From Bradyrhizobium sp. Rc3b (GTDB lineage Bacteria; Pseudomonadota; Alphaproteobacteria; Rhizobiales; Xanthobacteraceae), in the NCBI RefSeq assembly GCF_900114915.1, contig NZ_FOUS01000004.1, positions 372,001 through 436,000 of the forward strand: a stretch of 64,000 nucleotides of DNA, written 5' to 3'. Positions 44,384-54,825 of the stretch are shown piece after piece. Every line of letters starts with the position of its first letter. Positions within the stretch are counted from its first letter, which is position 1. The position numbers and the translations under genes were made by a program. Below the pieces are notes generated by a model. The model worked only from the letters and a program-made list of their open reading frames with translations, searched no databases and was not told where the DNA came from.

Positions 44384-45718
44384 CTACGATGCTGCACTCC
44401 CGCCGGGCTCGAGCGCTTCGCCGATCTCGAGCGGATGGGCCATGGTCTCGTGCAGCGCCTCGCGATCGAGCTCGCCTTCGGAGATGCTGATGACCACGCA
44501 GGCGACGCCGTTGCCGATCAGATTGGTCAGCGCGCGGCATTCGCTCATGAACTTGTCGATGCCGACCAGGATCGCGATCGACTGGATCGGGATGTCAGGC
44601 ACGATCGAGAGCGTAGCGGCGAGCGTGATGAAGCCCGCTCCGGTCACGCCCGAGGCGCCCTTCGAGGTGATCATGGCGATGCCGAGGATGCCGAGCTCCT
44701 GCCAGATGGTCAGATGCGTGTTGGTCGCCTGCGCCAGAAACAGCGTCGCCAGCGTCATGTAGATGTTGGTGCCGTCGAGGTTGAAGCTGTAGCCGGTCGG
44801 AATCACGAGGCCGACCACCGAGCGCGAGGCGCCGAGATGCTCCATCTTCTGGATCATCTGCGGCAGCACCGTCTCGGAGGACGAGGTGCCGAGCACGATC
44901 AGCAGCTCGTCCTTGATGTAGGCGATGAAGCGGAGGATCGAGAAGCCGGCGAGCCGCGCGATCGCCCCTAACACCACGAGCACGAACAGCATGCTGGTGA
45001 GATAGAACGTGCCGATCAGGGCGGCGAGATTGAGCAGCGAGCCGAGCCCGTAGGCGCCGACCGTGAACGCCATCGCGCCGAAAGCGCCGATCGGCGCCAC
45101 GCGCACGATGATGCGGATGATGCCGAAGAACATCTTTGCGGCCTTGTCGATCGCGTCCGCAATGGGCTCGCCGGCTTTGCCGAGGAAGGCGATGGCGAAG
45201 CCGGACAGGATCGAGATCAGCAGCACCTGCAAAAGGTCGCCGCGCGCGATCGCGCCCAAATAGCTGTCGGGGATGATCGCCATCAGATGGGCGACGATGC
45301 CCTCTTCCTTGGCTTTGGTGACGTAGGTGGCCACCGAGTTCGGATCGATCGTGGCGGGATCGATGTTGAAGCCGTGCCCGGGCTGGAGAATCTCGCCGAC
45401 CAGGAGGCCGACCGCGAGCGCGACGGTCGAGACCGTCTCGAAATAGATCAGCGACTTCAATCCGACCCGGCCGACCCTCTTGAGATCGCCCATCGAGGAG
45501 ATGCCGTGCACCACGGTGCAGAAGATCACCGGCGCGATCATCATCTTGATCAGCGCGATGAAGCCGTCGCCGAGCGGCTTCAAGGCCTTGCCGAGATCGG
45601 GGTAGAAATAGCCGATCAGCACGCCGAGCACGATTGCGATCAGCACCTGCACGTAGAGGATCTTGTACCAGGGCTGATGCCGGCGATGGATGGCTGGCTG
45701 GATCGCGACTTGTGTCAT
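44384..45718 (-). CDS. dctA: C4-dicarboxylate:cation symporter DctA
   Basis: The 444-residue membrane protein of the glutamate/dicarboxylate symporter family has the serine-rich reentrant motif [16 protein letters not shown] and the transport-core sequences [20 protein letters not shown] and [15 protein letters not shown]. It takes up succinate, malate and fumarate, the main carbon supply in symbiosis and free life. I use [20 protein letters not shown] as start; 28 upstream codons in frame are not family-like. I see no -24/-12 sigma-54 element (GG-N10-GC with TGC) directly upstream and no dctBD genes beside it. It has its own intrinsic terminator. Confidence 0.93.
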   Translation of the reverse strand: MTQVAIQPAIHRRHQPWYKILYVQVLIAIVLGVLIGYFYPDLGKALKPLGDGFIALIKMMIAPVIFCTVVHGISSMGDLKRVGRVGLKSLIYFETVSTVALAVGLLVGEILQPGHGFNIDPATIDPNSVATYVTKAKEEGIVAHLMAIIPDSYLGAIARGDLLQVLLISILSGFAIAFLGKAGEPIADAIDKAAKMFFGIIRIIVRVAPIGAFGAMAFTVGAYGLGSLLNLAALIGTFYLTSMLFVLVVLGAIARLAGFSILRFIAYIKDELLIVLGTSSSETVLPQMIQKMEHLGASRSVVGLVIPTGYSFNLDGTNIYMTLATLFLAQATNTHLTIWQELGILGIAMITSKGASGVTGAGFITLAATLSIVPDIPIQSIAILVGIDKFMSECRALTNLIGNGVACVVISISEGELDREALHETMAHPLEIGEALEPGGSAAS

Positions 45719-45858
45719 AGAGTGGCCCCGGAACGCATTGATTTTGCGTGATTTCGATCTTGCATGGCTTGCATCATGTGATGGTCGCCGCAGAAGCGAC
45801 AATCACATTTTTGTCTGTTCGCACGAAGATCGGTCGCTGCAGCGCAACTGGGGGGAAC

Positions 45859-47178
45859 ATGTCGACTTCATCAGGCTCCGGCCGGCAACAGCAAGGCTAT
45901 TTCCCGCGTTGGACGTTGAAGACCTCAGGCGTGATCATGCCGGAGGAGCGGCTGTCATGGGGCCAGACCATCGTCTCCGGTCTCCAGCACTGCGTCGCGA
46001 TGTCGGGCTCGACGATCATCGCGCCGCTGCTGATGGGCTTCGATCCCAATGTCGCCGTCCTGTTCTCCGGCATCGGCACGCTGATCTTCTTCGTCATCGT
46101 CGCCGGGCGCGTGCCGAGCTATCTCGGCTCGAGCTTCGCGTTCATCGCCGTCGTCATCGCCGCCACCGGCTATACCGGACAGGGGGCGAATCCCAATATT
46201 TCGATCGCGCTCGGCGGCATCGTCGGAGCCGGAGTGCTCTATGGTGTGATCGCGCTGATCGTGATGTGGTCGGGGGTCGGCTGGATCGAGCGGTTGCTGC
46301 CGCCGGCCGTCACCGGTGCTGTGGTCGCGGCGATCGGACTCAACCTCGCGCCCGTGGCGGTCAAGGCGGTGAGCGCGAATGCGTTCGACACCGGAATCGG
46401 TCTCGCGACCGTCCTGATTATCGGCGTGGTTGCCGTTGCAGCTCCAGGCCTGTGGCGCCGCCTACCGATCATCCTCGGTGCGATCGGCGGATATCTTCTG
46501 TACCTGCTGTTCGCCAACGGCCTCGGTTTCGGCAAGCCGATCGACTTCGCGCAACTCTCAGCCGCGGCATGGTTCGGCATGCCGAGCTTCACCACGCCGA
46601 CATTCCAGGCCGATGCGATCTTCCTGATCGCGCCGGTTGCGATCATTCTCGTCGCCGAGAATCTCGGTCACATCAAGGCCGTCGGCGCCATGACGGGCCG
46701 GAGTCTCGATGCCTATCTCGGCCGCGCCCTGTTCGCCGACAGCTTGGCTACCATCGTGGCGGCCTGCGGCGGCGGCACCGGCGTCACCACCTATGCCGAA
46801 AACATCGGCGTGATGGCGGCGACGAAGGTCTATTCGACATTGCTGTTTGCCTTCGCCGCCATCGTGTCGATCCTGCTCGGCTTCTCGCCGAAATTCGGCG
46901 CGCTGATCCTGTCGATCCCGGGGCCCGTCATTGGCGGCCTCTCGATCGTGCTGTTCGGGCTGATTGCGGCGATGGCCGGCCGGATCTGGGTCGAGAACAA
47001 GGTCGACTTCGCCAACCCTGCAAACCTGATCACCGTCGCTGTGGCGCTGACCGCCGGTGCGGGCGACCTCACGCTCAAATTCGGCGCGTTCACGATCGGC
47101 GGGATCGGCACCGCAACTTTTGGCGCCATCATCCTCTATCAGATCCTGACCTCGCCGCTGGCGCGGCGCGCGGAATGA
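45859..47178 (+). CDS. NCS2 family nucleobase (uracil/xanthine) permease
   Basis: The 439-residue protein has 12-14 membrane helices and the NCS2 pattern: GLQHCVAMSGSTIIAPLLMG near the N-terminus, APVAIILVAENLGHIKAVGA (substrate Glu) and GGGTGVTTYAENIGVMAATK. It is closest in plan to the RutG/UraA uracil permeases; xanthine or urate cannot be excluded. The start MSTSSGSG has a GGGGGGAA ribosome site. It diverges from dctA. The SDR gene follows closely, suggesting co-transcription. Confidence 0.9.
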   Translation: MSTSSGSGRQQQGYFPRWTLKTSGVIMPEERLSWGQTIVSGLQHCVAMSGSTIIAPLLMGFDPNVAVLFSGIGTLIFFVIVAGRVPSYLGSSFAFIAVVIAATGYTGQGANPNISIALGGIVGAGVLYGVIALIVMWSGVGWIERLLPPAVTGAVVAAIGLNLAPVAVKAVSANAFDTGIGLATVLIIGVVAVAAPGLWRRLPIILGAIGGYLLYLLFANGLGFGKPIDFAQLSAAAWFGMPSFTTPTFQADAIFLIAPVAIILVAENLGHIKAVGAMTGRSLDAYLGRALFADSLATIVAACGGGTGVTTYAENIGVMAATKVYSTLLFAFAAIVSILLGFSPKFGALILSIPGPVIGGLSIVLFGLIAAMAGRIWVENKVDFANPANLITVAVALTAGAGDLTLKFGAFTIGGIGTATFGAIILYQILTSPLARRAE

Positions 47179-47252
47179 ATCCCAGGGATGCACGAAAGGG
47201 GATGGAACAAAACGCGCCGTCCGTCGATGATGAGCATCCCCGGAGAAAATCC

Positions 47253-48089
47253 ATGCCGCAAACCGATCGCTCGACCTCCTTTCCCTCGCGCCTGGTTGGC
47301 CAATACGCCCTGGTGACCGGCGCCTCGCAAGGCATTGGCCGCGCCGTCGCCATCCGGCTCGCCCAGGAAGGCGCAACCGTCGCCATCAATTATTTCGAGC
47401 ATGATGAGCGGGCGGAGGAGACGCTCGCGCTCGCGCGGGCCGCTTCGAGTGATCGCGGCCACGGCGCGCCCGATCACTGCATCGTCAAGGCCAATGTCGC
47501 CGACGAGCAAGAGATTGCTGCGATGTTCGAGGCGATCCTTTCGCGCTGGAAACGTCTCGATTGTCTCGTCAATAACGCCGGCTTCCAGAAGGAATCGCCG
47601 AGCGAGGCGCTCGACATCGAGACCTATCGCCGGATCATCGACGTCAATCTCAACGGCGCCGTGCTCTGCGCGCAGAAGGCGCTCGCGCATTTCGTGGCGC
47701 GCGGGGGAGGGGGCTCCATCATCAACTGCTCGAGCGTGCACCAGATCATCCCGAAACCCGGCTATCTCGCTTATTCGATCAGCAAGGGCGGCATGGCCAA
47801 TCTGACGCGCACGCTGGCGCTGGAATTCGCCGGCCGCGGCATTCGCGTCAACGCGGTCGGGCCTGGCGCGATCGACACGCCGATCAACGCGGCCTGGACC
47901 GGCGATCCCGAAAAGCGCGGCGTCGTCACCAGCCACATTCCCATGGGGCGTGTCGGCACGCCGGAGGAGATCGCTGCCGTGTTCGCCTTCCTCGCGTCCG
48001 ATGATGCGAGCTACATCACCGGGCAGACCCTCTACGCTTGCGGAGGCCTGACGCTATTCCCCGAGTTTCGCGAGAACTGGGCGAGTTGA
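47253..48089 (+). CDS. Short-chain dehydrogenase/reductase
   Basis: The 278-residue protein shows the classical SDR motifs: cofactor site TGASQGIGRAVAIRLAQ, NNAG, catalytic Ser in IINCSSVHQI, YSISK (Y-x3-K) and the loop VGPGAIDTPIN. I start at ATG 47253 because GGAG lies 8 bases before it; earlier ATGs at 47175 (overlapping the permease stop) and 47202 are possible. It resembles glucose 1-dehydrogenase/3-oxoacyl reductase types, so substrate is uncertain. Its association with the permease is by position only. Confidence 0.85.
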   Translation: MPQTDRSTSFPSRLVGQYALVTGASQGIGRAVAIRLAQEGATVAINYFEHDERAEETLALARAASSDRGHGAPDHCIVKANVADEQEIAAMFEAILSRWKRLDCLVNNAGFQKESPSEALDIETYRRIIDVNLNGAVLCAQKALAHFVARGGGGSIINCSSVHQIIPKPGYLAYSISKGGMANLTRTLALEFAGRGIRVNAVGPGAIDTPINAAWTGDPEKRGVVTSHIPMGRVGTPEEIAAVFAFLASDDASYITGQTLYACGGLTLFPEFRENWAS

Positions 48090-48205
48090 TCTCGGTTTGG
48101 GACTGCGAGGATGGCGGTTGGTCCGGGTAGGGGTCTGCGGCGCCGTGTGCTATCGACCGTGGACGACGCTGCCGCTATTGGCAAGCGTCGACACATGAAG
48201 GGCTC

Positions 48206-50005
48206 GTGACCACAAGCATCAACATCAATGCCTACAGCGACGCGCTGGTGGTCCTCGGCACGGCCGGTGTCGTGGTGCCGATCGTCCGCCATTGGGGCAT
48301 CAATCCCGTGCTGGGCTATCTCGGCGCCGGCGCCATTCTCGGTCCGCTCGGGCTCGGCTCGCTCGTCAAGGACATTCCGTTCCTGTACTGGGTCACCGTC
48401 GCGGACGCGCAGAACGTCGAGGGTATCGCCAATCTCGGCATTGTATTCCTGCTGTTCCTGATCGGGCTTGAGCTGTCTTTCAGGCGGCTCGTCACGATGC
48501 GACGCCTGGTGTTCGGGCTTGGCGGCCTGCAGGTGCTGGCGACGTCCGCCATTATTTTTGGCGCGGCGCTTCTCACCGGGCAGAGCTCGGATACGGCCGT
48601 CATCCTCGGCGCGAGCCTTGCGCTGTCCTCGACGGCGATCGTGCTCGAGCTTTTGTCCACTGAGAAACGACTTGCGACCACTGCCGGCCGCGCGACCTTC
48701 TCGGTGCTGCTGGCCCAGGACCTCGCAGTCGTTCCCATTCTGGTTTTCGTCTCGGTGCTCGGCGCCGGCAGCGGCGACTCGGTCTTGACGCACATCTCCA
48801 GCGCAATGCTGAAGGCCGCGCTGGCCGTCGCTGTCCTCACTCTGCTCGGGCGGCTGCTGATGCGGCCGCTGTTCCAGATGGTGGCTGGCACCCATTCGAC
48901 GGAATTGTTCGTCGCCGCGACCTTGTTCGTCATCGTCGGCGCAGGGATTGCCGCGCACCAGGCAGGCCTGTCGATGGCGCTCGGAGCATTCGTTGCGGGA
49001 CTGATGCTGGCGGAAACGGAGTATGGCAAGGCCATCGAGGCCACCGTCGAGCCGTTCAAGGGCCTGCTGCTGGGCATCTTCTTCTTCACGGTCGGCATGG
49101 CCATCGACTTCCGCGTGTTCATGCGCGAGCCTGGTTGGCTGCTGGCCGCGGTCATCGGCATTCTCGTCGGCAAGGCGATCGTGCTCATCCTCCTCGGCCG
49201 GCTGTTCAAGCTGTCCTGGGCGACGGCGGTCGAGATCGGCTTCCTGCTGGGTCCCGTCGGTGAATTCGCGTTCGTCAGCATCGGGATGGCGGTGGCCGGC
49301 GGTCTGATCGAGCCTCGCGTGTCGAGCTTTGCCGTCGCCGTCACCGCGGTGACGATGGCCTTGACGCCGCTCTTGAGCATGCTCGGACGCCGACTGGCCG
49401 CGAAGCTGGGTCCTGAGCGCTCGCCCGATCCCGAACTGGCGGTTCGGCCGCCCGGCGACCGGGCGCAGGCCATCGTGGTCGGCTACGGCCGCGTTGGAAA
49501 GGTCGTCTGTTCGCTGCTCACCAGCCACGGCCTGAACTACATCGCGGTCGATCACGAGGCCGTCGCCGTGGCGCGCGACCGCCGCGACGGCCACAAGGTC
49601 TATTTTGGTGACGCGACGGAACCGGGTTTCCTCGAAGCTTGCGGCCTGATGCAGACGACCGGTGTGATCATTACCATCCAGTCGCGGCCGGCGATCGATG
49701 CTGTCGTCGAGCGGATCCGGGCGGTGCGGCCGGATGTGCTGATCGTTTCACGTGCGCGGGACGCCGACCATGCCCGCCACCTCTATGCGATCGGCGCAAC
49801 CGATGCGGTGCCGGAAACCATCGAGGCAAGCCTGCAGCTTTCCGAAGCCGCACTGGTCGGCCTCGGAGTTGCGGTCGGGCATGCGATAGCCTCGGTGCAC
49901 GAGAAGCGGGATGAATTCCGGCTGACGCTGCAGCAAGCCGCCCGCGTTGCCGGACAAGAGAAAGCGCGTCCGCTCGATCTCACCGGCCGCCAATCCCCGC
50001 GATAG
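48206..50005 (+). CDS. CPA2 family cation:proton antiporter with TrkA-N domain (Kef/YbaL type)
   Basis: The 599-residue protein has about 12 membrane helices (residues 1-400; GYLGAGAILGPLGLGSLV, NLGIVFLLFLIGLELSFRRL, GLSMALGAFVAGLMLAETEY) and a C-terminal nucleotide-binding domain starting AIVVGYGRVGKVVCSLLTSH with YFGDATEPGFLEACGL. It is a potassium- or sodium-proton exchanger of the inner membrane. The start is GTG 48206; the nearby ATG at 48195 runs into a stop. No KefF-like ancillary gene is adjacent. Confidence 0.92.
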   Translation: MTTSININAYSDALVVLGTAGVVVPIVRHWGINPVLGYLGAGAILGPLGLGSLVKDIPFLYWVTVADAQNVEGIANLGIVFLLFLIGLELSFRRLVTMRRLVFGLGGLQVLATSAIIFGAALLTGQSSDTAVILGASLALSSTAIVLELLSTEKRLATTAGRATFSVLLAQDLAVVPILVFVSVLGAGSGDSVLTHISSAMLKAALAVAVLTLLGRLLMRPLFQMVAGTHSTELFVAATLFVIVGAGIAAHQAGLSMALGAFVAGLMLAETEYGKAIEATVEPFKGLLLGIFFFTVGMAIDFRVFMREPGWLLAAVIGILVGKAIVLILLGRLFKLSWATAVEIGFLLGPVGEFAFVSIGMAVAGGLIEPRVSSFAVAVTAVTMALTPLLSMLGRRLAAKLGPERSPDPELAVRPPGDRAQAIVVGYGRVGKVVCSLLTSHGLNYIAVDHEAVAVARDRRDGHKVYFGDATEPGFLEACGLMQTTGVIITIQSRPAIDAVVERIRAVRPDVLIVSRARDADHARHLYAIGATDAVPETIEASLQLSEAALVGLGVAVGHAIASVHEKRDEFRLTLQQAARVAGQEKARPLDLTGRQSPR

Positions 50006-50082
50006 CCGCCCATCCGGGGTCGCTATGCGCCGCGGACTGCGATGATCTGGCAAAACCGGCCCGCGCAGACTACATCTGCGCC

Positions 50083-50904
50083 ATGGCAAACGCTCCACGG
50101 GCAAGCTCCCCGCTCCAGGATTTCGTCGGCCGGCACGAAAAGCTGTTCGTGCTGACCGGCGCCGGCTGCAGCACCAATTCGGGCATTCCCGATTATCGCG
50201 ACAGCAACGGCGACTGGAAGCGGACCCAGCCGGTCAACTTCCAGTCCTTCATGTCGGACGAGCATACGCGGCGGCGCTATTGGGCGCGCAGCCTGATCGG
50301 CTGGCGGCGGTTCGGCCAGGCTCGCCCGAACGATGCGCATCACGCGCTGGCCCGGCTCGAGGCCAACGGCCGGTGCGGGATGCTGCTGACCCAGAATGTC
50401 GACCGGCTGCATCAGTCCGCCGGCCATAGGCAGGTGATCGACCTGCACGGCCGGCTCGACCTGGTTCGCTGTATGGACTGCGGCCGCAAGACGCCGCGCG
50501 ATGAGTTTCAGCACGCGCTTGGTCGCGCGAATGCGGCATGGCTGACGCTCGATGCGGCCGATGCACCCGATGGCGACGCTGATCTGGAGCACGAGGATTT
50601 TTCGTCCTTCCAGGTGTCTCCTTGCGAAGCCTGCGGCGGCATCCTCAAGCCCGACGTCGTGTTCTTCGGCGAGAACGTCCCCCGCGACATCGTCGCCACT
50701 GCAAAGGATCATCTGGCGCAGGCTGATGCCATGCTCGTCGTCGGATCCTCGCTGATGGTCTATTCCGGCTTCCGCTTCGTGCAGGCTGCCGCGCAGCGCA
50801 ATATTCCGATTGCGGCGGTCAATCTCGGACGCACCCGCGCCGACGATCTCCTGACGCTGAAGGTCGAGGAGCGCTGCGAGGCGGCGCTTGCATTCCTGCT
50901 CTGA
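50083..50904 (+). CDS. Sir2 family NAD-dependent protein deacetylase
   Basis: The 273-residue sirtuin has the NAD site LTGAGCSTNSGIPDYRDSNG, the TQNVDRLHQSAG motif, catalytic His in IDLHGRLD, the zinc cysteines CMDCG and CEACGG, and LKPDVVFFGENVP. It removes acyl groups from lysines, for example activating acetyl-CoA synthetase. It carries GAGCS where most have GAGIS, and an insertion between the zinc pairs (LGRANAAWLTLDAADAPD), as in sirtuins of class II-like bacterial type. Confidence 0.92.
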   Translation: MANAPRASSPLQDFVGRHEKLFVLTGAGCSTNSGIPDYRDSNGDWKRTQPVNFQSFMSDEHTRRRYWARSLIGWRRFGQARPNDAHHALARLEANGRCGMLLTQNVDRLHQSAGHRQVIDLHGRLDLVRCMDCGRKTPRDEFQHALGRANAAWLTLDAADAPDGDADLEHEDFSSFQVSPCEACGGILKPDVVFFGENVPRDIVATAKDHLAQADAMLVVGSSLMVYSGFRFVQAAAQRNIPIAAVNLGRTRADDLLTLKVEERCEAALAFLL

Positions 50905-51045
50905 TCGCGCCAGCGCCGAACACGTCTTGCCTATTGCATAGGTGCCAAGCAGAATGGCCGGGCGCGGCGTTGTCCTCGTCGTCCATGGCACGGAAATTGC
51001 TGCGCTTTCGACCCCAGTCTTGACGATCAGCGCGGAGAATTTGGA

Positions 51046-53130
51046 ATGCTTGAGGGAGCCGAGGTGCGGCTTGCCGTTGATATCGGTGGCACGTTCACCG
51101 ACATCGTGCTGGACGTGGGTCAGGATCGCAGGACGCGCAAGGTGCTGACGACGCCGCAGCGGCCCGAGCAGGCGGTGCTGGATGGGATGCGCCTCATTCT
51201 CGCCGATGCGCGCGCGCATATCAGCGACATCGACGTCTTCATTCACGGCACCACGCTGGCGACCAACGCCATCATCGAGCGCCGCGGTGCCAAGACGGCC
51301 CTGATCGCGACCGAAGGCTTTCGCGACGTGCTCGATATCGGCACCGAAAGCCGCTACGACCAATATGATCTCGGAATCGACAAGCCGAGGCCGCTGGCGC
51401 CGCGCGGTTTGCGTTTCACCGTGCCCGAGCGCGTCGACGCCCACGGCGCGGTCCGTCTCCCGCTCGACGAAGCGTCGGTGCGTGCACTCGCGCCGAAATT
51501 GCGTGAGCTGGGCGTCGCGAGCGTTGCGATCGCTTTCCTGCACTCCTATGCCAATCCCGAGCACGAGCGACGTGCGGCCGCGATCCTGGCCGAGGAGATG
51601 CCAGGCATCTCCGTGACGGTGTCCTCGGCCGTTTGCCCGGAGATCCGCGAGTATGAGCGCACATCGACAGCGGTCGCGAACGCCTATGTGCAACCCTTGA
51701 TCGACGGTTATCTCGCCCGCATGGCCGACGCCTTGCAGGTCGAGCAGTTCCGCGGCGCCATCTATCTCGTCACGTCAGGTGGCGGCGTCACCTCGATCGA
51801 GACGGCACGGCGCTTTCCGGTGCGCCTCGTCGAGTCCGGGCCTGCCGGCGGCGCAATCTTCGCGGCGCAGATCGCGGCGCGTCTTGGCGAGAGCAAGGTC
51901 TTGTCCTTCGATATGGGCGGCACCACGGCAAAGATCTGCCTGATCGAAAAGTACCAGCCCGAGACCTCGCGCGTGTTCGAGGTCGATCGCGCCGCGCGTT
52001 TCCTCAAAGGCTCCGGCTTGCCGGTGCGTATTCCCGTGATCGAGATGGTCGAGATTGGCGCCGGCGGCGGCTCGATCGCCCATGTCGATGCGATGAAGCG
52101 CGTCACCGTCGGGCCCGAGAGTGCCTCGTCCGAGCCGGGGCCGGCCTGCTACGGCCGCGGCGGCCAGCGTCCCGCGGTGACCGACGCCGACGTAGCGCTC
52201 GGCATGATCGATCCCGACGCCTTTGCGGGCGGCACGATCAAGCTCGATCCGGAGCTTTCGAAGAAGGCATTGCTGAGCAGCGTCGGCGAACCGCTCGGCC
52301 TGTCGGCGGAAACCGCCGCCTATGCCGTTCACGAGGTCGTCTGCGAAAACATGGCGAGCGCGGCGCGCGTGCACGCGGTCGAGCGCGGCGCGGTGGTCGG
52401 CCAGCACACGCTGATCGCCTTCGGCGGCGCGGCGCCGCTGCATGCGGCGCGCGTTGCTGAGAAGATCGGCGTCTCTCGCGTGATCGTGCCGTCCAATGCC
52501 GGCGTCGGCTCGGCGGTCGGCTTTTTGGCCGCGCCCATCGCCTATGAGCTGGTGCGCAGCCGTCACGTCCGGCTGGACGATTTCGACACCAAGGCGGTGT
52601 CGGATCTCCTGCAGGAGATGGTGACCGAGGCGCGTGCGCTGGTCGAGCCTGGTGCTGCCGGCGCGCCGGTGCGCGAGCGACGTGCCGCCTTCATGCGCTA
52701 TGTCGGCCAGGGCCATGAGATCTCGGTCGAGCTGCCGAACCGGCGGCTGACCGCGGCCGACCTCGCCGGCCTGCGCCAGAAGTTCGAGGCGGACTATTCC
52801 GCGATGTTCGAGCGGCCGATTCCGGGCGCTGCCATCGAAGTGCTGAGCTGGTCGGTGCTCGCGACCACCGAGGCGCGCAATCCGCCCACCGTTGCGGCCG
52901 TCACGCGCAAGCCCGCAGGGAAGGCTGTCGGCAGCCGCAAATTCTTCGACGGCCGCGCCGGCGAGCTGATCGAGATCCCGCTCTATCGCCGCGAGGACAT
53001 GGCGCCGGGCGCGACCATCGCAGGCCCGGCCGTGATCGCGGAGGACGAGACCTCCACCTTCGTCTCCACCAGTTTTGACGCCCATATCGACGGTGCCGGC
53101 AGCATCGTCATGGAACGAAAGGCGGCCTGA
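51046..53130 (+). CDS. hyuA: Hydantoinase/oxoprolinase family protein, subunit A (HyuA)
   Basis: The 694-residue protein has the ATP-binding fold RLAVDIGGTFTDIVLDVG, FIHGTTLATNAIIERRGAKT, SFDMGGTTAKICLIE and IEIGAGGGSIAHVD. These ATP-dependent enzymes open hydantoins, 5-oxoproline or carboxylate related ketones (acetone carboxylase is a relative). Subunit B follows 2 bp later. No third subunit is seen, so hydantoinase/N-methylhydantoinase or oxoprolinase-like activity is more likely than acetone carboxylase. It heads the hyuA-hyuB-TRAP operon. Confidence 0.9.
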   Translation: MLEGAEVRLAVDIGGTFTDIVLDVGQDRRTRKVLTTPQRPEQAVLDGMRLILADARAHISDIDVFIHGTTLATNAIIERRGAKTALIATEGFRDVLDIGTESRYDQYDLGIDKPRPLAPRGLRFTVPERVDAHGAVRLPLDEASVRALAPKLRELGVASVAIAFLHSYANPEHERRAAAILAEEMPGISVTVSSAVCPEIREYERTSTAVANAYVQPLIDGYLARMADALQVEQFRGAIYLVTSGGGVTSIETARRFPVRLVESGPAGGAIFAAQIAARLGESKVLSFDMGGTTAKICLIEKYQPETSRVFEVDRAARFLKGSGLPVRIPVIEMVEIGAGGGSIAHVDAMKRVTVGPESASSEPGPACYGRGGQRPAVTDADVALGMIDPDAFAGGTIKLDPELSKKALLSSVGEPLGLSAETAAYAVHEVVCENMASAARVHAVERGAVVGQHTLIAFGGAAPLHAARVAEKIGVSRVIVPSNAGVGSAVGFLAAPIAYELVRSRHVRLDDFDTKAVSDLLQEMVTEARALVEPGAAGAPVRERRAAFMRYVGQGHEISVELPNRRLTAADLAGLRQKFEADYSAMFERPIPGAAIEVLSWSVLATTEARNPPTVAAVTRKPAGKAVGSRKFFDGRAGELIEIPLYRREDMAPGATIAGPAVIAEDETSTFVSTSFDAHIDGAGSIVMERKAA

Positions 53131-53132
53131 TC

Positions 53133-54791
53133 ATGAGCAAGGCAAGCGGCGCGAGCCTGATCGACCTTCAGATCATGTGGCACCGGCTGATCGCCGTGGT
53201 CGAGGAGCAGGCGCAGGTGCTGCTCCGCACCGCCTTCAGCCCGATCGTGCGCGAATGCGGCGACCTCTCGGCCGGCGTGTTCGACCTCAAGGGGCGGATG
53301 CTGGCGCAGGCGGTGACCGGCACGCCCGGTCACGTCAATTCGATGGCGGAATCGGTCAAGCACTTCATCAACCACTTCCCGATCGAGACGATGAAGGAGG
53401 GCGATGCCTACATCACCAACGATCCCTGGATGGGCACCGGTCATCTCAACGACTTCGTCGTCACCACGCCGTGTTTCAAGGACGGCAAACCGGTCGCGCT
53501 GTTCTCCTGCACCAGCCATCTCATGGACATCGGCGGCATTGGCTTCGGCCCCGACGCCACCGACGTGTTCATGGAGGGGCTCTACATCCCCATGCTGAAG
53601 TTGATCGACCAGGGCGTCGTCAACGAGACGCTGATGGCGATGATCCGCACCAACACGCGGCTGCCGATCGATACCGAAGGCGACACCTATTCGCTGGCCG
53701 GCTGCAACGACGTCGGTTGCGAGCGCCTGGTCGAGATGATGACCGAGTTCGGTATCGACACGCTCGACGAGCTCGGCGACTACATCTGCGACCGTTCGCG
53801 CGAGGCCGTGCTGGCCGAGATCGCAAAGCTGCCGAAGGGCAGCTGGCGCAACACCATGGTGGTCGACGGCTATGATGCCCCGGTGACGCTGGCGGCGACG
53901 CTGACGATCTCGGATGCGGGCATCCATGTCGATTTCGACGGCACGTCCGCAGCCTCGAAGTTCGGCATCAACGTGCCCTTGTCCTACACCACCGCCTACA
54001 CCGTGTTCGGCCTCGGCTGCGTGGTGGCGTCGCAGATTCCCAACAATGCCGGCTCGCTGTCGCCGTTGACGGTGTCGGCACCCGCAGGCGCGATCCTCAA
54101 TGCGCCCAAGCCCGCGCCGGTCGCCTCGCGCCACATCATCGGCCAGATGCTGCCCGACGTCGTGTTCGGCTGCCTGCGTCAGATCATTCCCGAGCGCGTG
54201 CCCGCTGAAGGCACCTCGTGCCTGTGGAATCTCAACGTCCGCGGCCAGACCCGCTCCGGCGTCGGCGGCAATTACGGGTTCTCGATGGCGGTGACCTCCA
54301 ATGGCGGCACCGGTGCGCGCTTCGGCAAGGATGGGCTGTCGGCCACCGCCTATCCCAGCGGCGTGCGCGGCACGCCGGTCGAGATCGCGGAGACGCAGAC
54401 GCCGCTGATCTTCTGGCGCAAGGAGCTGCGTCCGGATTCCGGCGGGGCAGGGCGCACCCGTGGCGGCCTTGGGCAGATCATCGAGGTCGGCAGCGGCGTC
54501 GATGCGCCGTTCGACATCCTGGCGGCGTTCGACCGCATCGATCATCCGCCGCGCGGGCGCGATGGCGGCCAGAACGGCGAGGCCGGCTATGTCGGCCTCA
54601 AGTCCGGGAAAAAGCTGCGTGGAAAAGGATTTCAGCAGGTGCCGCCGGACGACCGGCTGGTGGTGCTGACGCCCGGCGGCGCCGGCATCGGTGCTCCCAC
54701 GACGCGCGATCGTGCGGCGGTCAAGGACGATATCGAAAGCGGGCTCGTGTCCGCCGACAATGCGGCTGCAGTTTATGGGTACGCGCGCTGA
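53133..54791 (+). CDS. hyuB: Hydantoinase/oxoprolinase family protein, subunit B (HyuB)
   Basis: The 552-residue protein shows family features: LIDLQIMWHRLIAVVEEQAQ, ARECGDLSAGV-type IVRECGDLSAGVFDLKGRML, AYITNDPWMGTGHLNDFVVT and DFDGTSAASKFGINVPLSYT. It pairs with HyuA to form the active hydrolase. Length is normal for this subunit. The TRAP binding protein begins 34 bp after it, so imported substrate may be used directly by HyuAB. Confidence 0.93.
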   Translation: MSKASGASLIDLQIMWHRLIAVVEEQAQVLLRTAFSPIVRECGDLSAGVFDLKGRMLAQAVTGTPGHVNSMAESVKHFINHFPIETMKEGDAYITNDPWMGTGHLNDFVVTTPCFKDGKPVALFSCTSHLMDIGGIGFGPDATDVFMEGLYIPMLKLIDQGVVNETLMAMIRTNTRLPIDTEGDTYSLAGCNDVGCERLVEMMTEFGIDTLDELGDYICDRSREAVLAEIAKLPKGSWRNTMVVDGYDAPVTLAATLTISDAGIHVDFDGTSAASKFGINVPLSYTTAYTVFGLGCVVASQIPNNAGSLSPLTVSAPAGAILNAPKPAPVASRHIIGQMLPDVVFGCLRQIIPERVPAEGTSCLWNLNVRGQTRSGVGGNYGFSMAVTSNGGTGARFGKDGLSATAYPSGVRGTPVEIAETQTPLIFWRKELRPDSGGAGRTRGGLGQIIEVGSGVDAPFDILAAFDRIDHPPRGRDGGQNGEAGYVGLKSGKKLRGKGFQQVPPDDRLVVLTPGGAGIGAPTTRDRAAVKDDIESGLVSADNAAAVYGYAR

Positions 54792-54825
54792 CTTGTCGGT
54801 GCGCTTGGGTCAACGGAGGGGTGCA

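Noticed and set aside
45719..45858. Sigma-54 promoter for dctA
   Set aside because: No GG-N10-GC element with the -12 TGC is present on the minus strand upstream of dctA, only a TGCAAG direct repeat.
45690..47250. A long N-terminal extension of the SDR reading frame overlapping the NCS2 permease
   Set aside because: The extension is an out-of-frame shadow of the permease; the SDR fold begins after the GGAG-preceded ATG at 47253.
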